Source of the DNA: Candidatus Shapirobacteria bacterium CG10_big_fil_rev_8_21_14_0_10_48_15
GTDB lineage: Bacteria; Patescibacteriota; Microgenomatia; PFEM01
Assembly: GCA_002793635.1 (NCBI GenBank)
Contig: PFEM01000016.1
Location: 3,460-9,879, forward strand
DNA: 6,420 nt
Direction of reading: 5' to 3'
The notes under the pieces are model-generated. The model saw nothing but the letters and a program-made list of their open reading frames with translations, did not search any database and was not told where the DNA came from. Below are positions 4,196 to 6,420 of the stretch, piece by piece (the first letter of the stretch is position 1; each line of letters opens with the position of its first letter). The position numbers and the translations under genes are program-made.

Positions 4196-5584
4196 ATGGA
4201 TGAATTAAAAGTTTGGAAAACCGTTTTAGAAAATCTTAAGCTTAACTTGTCGACCGCTAATTTTTCTACTTGGTTTCCCCAAACATTTATCAATGCCGTC
4301 AAGGCCGTTGACCAAAAACGCCAAATCGTCGAAATCGCTTGCCCCAACGCTTTTGCCCGCAATACCGTTGAAAATCGGTATTATTCCCTGATCAAGGACG
4401 CGCTTGACCAAATTACTGAAAAAAAATGTGATTTAGTCTTCATTGTTAAAGGTGGTAAAAAAATCATCAGCAACCAAAGCGATGATGATCAAGACGGCCT
4501 CTTTGAAAAAACCAAAGTCCCTCCCGCCAAAAGTGATTCTTTCCAACAAATCCTCAAAAGGGCTGGCTTGAGAGCAGATTTTAATTTTGACAACTTCGCC
4601 GTTTCCTCCACCAACCAAATGGCTCACGCGGCCGCCATGGCGGTCAGCAAAAGCGCCGGCCAAGCTTACAACCCGCTCTTTTTGTACGGCGGGGTGGGCG
4701 TCGGCAAAACCCACCTGATGCAAGCGGTGGCCCAAGAAATTTTGCTAAAAACGCCGCAAATCAAAGTCATTTATTGCACCAGTGAAGATTTTACCAACGA
4801 AATTGTCAACGCGATCAGAAGCAAGGCGACTGATCAATTTAAAAACAAATACCGCTCGGCGCGGCTCCTGCTGGTCGACGATATTCAGTTTATCGCCGGT
4901 AAAGACCGAGCTCAAGAAGAGTTTTTCCACACTTTTAACAGCATTAGTCGCGTCGGTGGGCAAGTGATTTTGACTTCTGATCGCCGGCCTGACGAAATTG
5001 ACAAATTAGAGGACCGGTTGCGCTCCCGATTTGAAGGCGGCTTGGCCATTGACATCCAATCGCCGGATTTCGAATTAAGAACGGCCATCTTGTTGATCAA
5101 AGCCCAGCAAAAAAAGATCAAATTGCCGATGGACGTGGCGCAACTGGTGGCCGGCAACATCACTTCCACCCGCAAACTGGAGGGGATGCTTTTCCGCCTC
5201 ATTGCGGAAATGAAAACGACCGGCCAGCCAATTACTCCGGAGATGGCCAGCGCTATTTTGGGCCAAAACAGCGAAACTAACAATGTGCCCCGGCGGGTAG
5301 TCCGGCCAAAAGAAGTTTTAAGCGCCGTCGCCAATCATTATGATTTAAAAATTGCTGATTTGACCGGGCCGCGGCGGCCAAAAACAATCGCTGAAGCCAG
5401 ACAAATTTCCATGTACCTTTTGAAAAGTGATTTAAATTTGCCCTACGTTGAAATCGGCCGGTTTTTAGGCAACCGCGACCACACCACAATTATGTACGGT
5501 GTCGGGAAGATTACTCACAACTTATCCACATCGGAAGAATTGCGTGTTGATATTGCGGGGATAAAACAAAAGCTTTATGGATAA
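4196..5584 (+). CDS. dnaA: Chromosomal replication initiator protein DnaA
   Basis: Binds DnaA boxes at the origin, assembles as an ATP-bound filament, opens the duplex and helps load the helicase. The 462 residues cover all four domains. Domain I (1-85) carries the NFSTWF motif at 22-27, and a variable linker with an Asp-rich patch spans about 86-127. The AAA+ domain (about 128-350) has Walker A GGVGVGKTH at 165-173, Walker B LLLVDDIQF at 224-232, sensor 1 LTSDR at 259-263, the arginine finger in RLRSRFEGG (Arg278) and sensor 2 around Arg326. The DNA-binding domain (about 368-462) has ADLTGPRRPKTIAEARQ and the signature GNRDHTTIMYGVGKI at 425-439. The ATG at 4196 gives a normal N-terminus, although no ribosome-binding site is visible. 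Its last codons contain a perfect DnaA box (5522-5530), so the 3' end doubles as part of the origin. Confidence 0.98.
   Translation: MDELKVWKTVLENLKLNLSTANFSTWFPQTFINAVKAVDQKRQIVEIACPNAFARNTVENRYYSLIKDALDQITEKKCDLVFIVKGGKKIISNQSDDDQDGLFEKTKVPPAKSDSFQQILKRAGLRADFNFDNFAVSSTNQMAHAAAMAVSKSAGQAYNPLFLYGGVGVGKTHLMQAVAQEILLKTPQIKVIYCTSEDFTNEIVNAIRSKATDQFKNKYRSARLLLVDDIQFIAGKDRAQEEFFHTFNSISRVGGQVILTSDRRPDEIDKLEDRLRSRFEGGLAIDIQSPDFELRTAILLIKAQQKKIKLPMDVAQLVAGNITSTRKLEGMLFRLIAEMKTTGQPITPEMASAILGQNSETNNVPRRVVRPKEVLSAVANHYDLKIADLTGPRRPKTIAEARQISMYLLKSDLNLPYVEIGRFLGNRDHTTIMYGVGKITHNLSTSEELRVDIAGIKQKLYG
5522..5530 (+). promoter_or_regulatory. Perfect DnaA box within dnaA coding end
   Basis: TTATCCACA, exact consensus, encoding part of NLSTS near the DnaA C-terminus. 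A weaker box, TTACTCACA at 5511-5519, lies two bases before it in the same direction, so the pair is spaced 11 bp apart, about one helical turn. Confidence 0.7.
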
Positions 5585-5680
5585 CTTGGCGATCTTTTCC
5601 ACTTGCCCACCTTTCACCGTTAATTACCAACCCGGTTTTAGACAAAAACAAAAGCCGAAACTTGATTCTGGCCGGAGTTT

Positions 5681-5697
5681 TTTTACACTTATCCACA
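5681..5697 (+). promoter_or_regulatory. Tandem DnaA boxes next to the unwinding element
   Basis: TTTTACACT (5681-5689, 8/9) shares its last T with the exact TTATCCACA at 5689-5697. Both point toward dnaN and stand directly before the trio motif, where an anchoring box is expected for DnaA filament growth onto single-stranded DNA. Confidence 0.75.
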
Positions 5698-5700
5698 CCA

Positions 5701-5715
5701 CTACTACAACTACTA
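5701..5715 (+). promoter_or_regulatory. DnaA-trio element
   Basis: CTACTACAACTACTA begins three bases after the last DnaA box. The opposite strand read 3' to 5' gives GAT GAT GTT GAT GAT, four perfect GAT triplets and one variant. This is the repeat recognised by DnaA on single-stranded DNA at the Bacillus subtilis origin. The spacing to the box is short (CCA), with no long GC cluster in between. Confidence 0.75.
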
Positions 5716-5761
5716 GTTTATTTAAAAAGTAAAACGTGATAGGTTATTTATTAAAACCATT
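5716..5761. other. AT-rich region before dnaN (probable unwinding region)
   Basis: Forty-six bases with about nine G or C, running from the trio to the dnaN start. Its low melting stability and position fit duplex opening. It must also hold the dnaN translation start; no clear ribosome-binding site or convincing promoter is visible in it. Confidence 0.6.
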
Positions 5762-6420
5762 ATGAAATTAGACATTCTTCAAGAAAACTTGGCTAAGGGA
5801 TTAATCATTGTGGGACGAACCATTTCCACCAGAGCTCAACTCCCGATTTTAAGCAATGTTTTGCTGGCCACTGACCAGGGTCGTTTGCGATTTTCGGCCA
5901 CTAATTTGGAAACAGGCATTAATTTTTGGGCCGGGGCCAAAATTATTGAAAAAGGCGAAATTACCGTGCCGGCAAAAACTTTAGCGGAATTTGTGACTTC
6001 TTTGCCCGCCGAAAAAGTGAGCTTAGAAACAAAAGAAAATAGTTTAAAGATTAGCTGCGGTGCTTATCAGGCTGATTTGGTGGGTTTATCCAGCAAAGAG
6101 TTTCCCGCGATCCCTTCGGCAAAGCAAAAACCTTCTTTGACGGTCAGCGATTTGGCTGCCGCCGTGCCCCAAGTGGCTTTTGCGGCCGCCCAAGACGAAA
6201 GCCGACCGGTTCTGGCGGGCGTGCTGGTTTCTTTTACTGATCAAGGATTGCAACTGGTGGCAACTGATGGTTATCGCTTGTCGGTCAAAAAAATTAACGG
6301 CATTAAAAACAGTTTCAAAGAAACTAAATTGCCAAAAAACCTCATTATTCCCGGTTGGGCCTTGACCGAAGTGGTGCGGATTATTGGGGGTGGCGAAGAA
6401 GTGAAGCCGGTAGGTTTGGA
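5762..6420 (+). CDS. dnaN: DNA polymerase III beta subunit, sliding clamp (3' end outside window)
   Basis: The ring-shaped clamp that tethers DNA polymerase to its template and recruits repair and replication proteins. The first 219 codons are present, reading MKLDILQENLAKGLIIVGRT and then RAQLPILSNVLLAT (29-42), a standard clamp N-terminus. The rest of domain 1 (FSATNLETGI, EITVPAKTLAEFVTSL, YQADLVGLSSKEFPAIP) and the start of domain 2 (SRPVLAGVLVSF, then LVATDGYRLSVKK) follow in order. The family is normally about 360-400 residues, so the C-terminal 40% or so is missing beyond the right edge. The gene follows dnaA after 177 nt of origin sequence, the usual order. The ATG at 5762 is the only sensible start although no Shine-Dalgarno sequence precedes it. 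No frameshift is seen. Confidence 0.97.
   Translation, partial: MKLDILQENLAKGLIIVGRTISTRAQLPILSNVLLATDQGRLRFSATNLETGINFWAGAKIIEKGEITVPAKTLAEFVTSLPAEKVSLETKENSLKISCGAYQADLVGLSSKEFPAIPSAKQKPSLTVSDLAAAVPQVAFAAAQDESRPVLAGVLVSFTDQGLQLVATDGYRLSVKKINGIKNSFKETKLPKNLIIPGWALTEVVRIIGGGEEVKPVGL

Larger units (their letters stand above)
5505..5761. other. Replication origin oriC (dnaA 3' end and dnaA-dnaN spacer)
   Basis: This stretch holds a cluster of DnaA boxes, a DnaA-trio-like element and an AT-rich unwinding region, next to dnaA and dnaN. Boxes against TTWTNCACA are: 5511-5519 plus (TTACTCACA, 8/9); 5522-5530 plus (TTATCCACA, 9/9); 5576-5584 minus (TTATCCATA, 8/9, covering the dnaA stop codon); 5595-5603 plus (TTTTCCACT, 8/9); 5681-5689 plus (TTTTACACT, 8/9); and 5689-5697 plus (TTATCCACA, 9/9). 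The order box, trio, AT-rich, dnaN matches the basal unwinding layout described in Bacillus subtilis. Unwinding downstream of dnaA would make dnaA itself head-on to the leftward fork. The limits given are approximate. Confidence 0.85.

Noticed and set aside
4632..4643. 12-nt palindrome CCGCCATGGCGG in dnaA
   Set aside because: It lies in the conserved Ala-rich HAAAMAVS segment present in all DnaA proteins; short and explained by Ala codons.
4923..4931. TTTTCCACA DnaA-box match inside dnaA
   Set aside because: It falls in the conserved EEFFHTFN coding segment after Walker B and stands alone, so it is best explained by protein conservation.
5670..5684. Possible dnaA terminator (TCTGGCCGGAG followed by a T run)
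   Set aside because: The symmetric part has no loop and contains only a few pairs, and the T run overlaps the DnaA boxes; not a credible intrinsic terminator.

Overview
This window is a chromosomal replication-origin region with the classic bacterial gene order. A leftward operon rpmH-rnpA-yidD-yidC-jag is divergent from a rightward dnaA-dnaN pair. All genes read with the standard bacterial code, and TGA is used as a stop in yidD. The short insertase, the Jag protein reduced to KH and R3H domains, the extremely compact gene packing and a ligase N-terminal region that resembles proteins I associate with Microgenomates together suggest a Candidate Phyla Radiation (Patescibacteria) bacterium. 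That placement is an inference from recognition, not from a search.

Left part (1-2243, minus strand): the ribosomal/insertase operon runs without a gap into three polytopic membrane protein genes. In transcription order these are an O-antigen ligase/polymerase-family protein, an unrecognised five-helix membrane protein, and a polysaccharide flippase (Wzx/MATE-like) cut by the window edge. They look like parts of a surface-glycan assembly pathway.

Middle part (2182-4084, minus strand): jag, yidC, yidD, rnpA and rpmH supply ribosomal protein L34, the protein part of RNase P, and the membrane protein insertion machinery. Apart from a possible 2-nt gap between yidD and yidC, every gene in the leftward chain overlaps its neighbour. 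The overlaps range from 1 to 62 nt.

Right part (4085-6420, plus strand): a 111-nt divergent spacer carries a possible dnaA promoter with a DnaA box inside it. It is followed by a full-length dnaA, a 177-nt intergenic origin, and the first 219 codons of dnaN. The origin has perfect TTATCCACA boxes. The last one is followed after 3 nt by CTACTACAACTACTA, which fits the DnaA-trio unwinding element, and then by a very AT-rich stretch up to dnaN.

The most unusual signal is a set of three different GC-armed palindromes (1422-1456, 1958-1985, 3829-3847). Each lies in frame inside a coding gene at a place that should be a surface loop. They resemble small palindromic mobile elements that insert into genes without breaking them. 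No tRNA, rRNA, CRISPR array or insertion sequence was seen, and no stretch over 300 bases lacks a gene.
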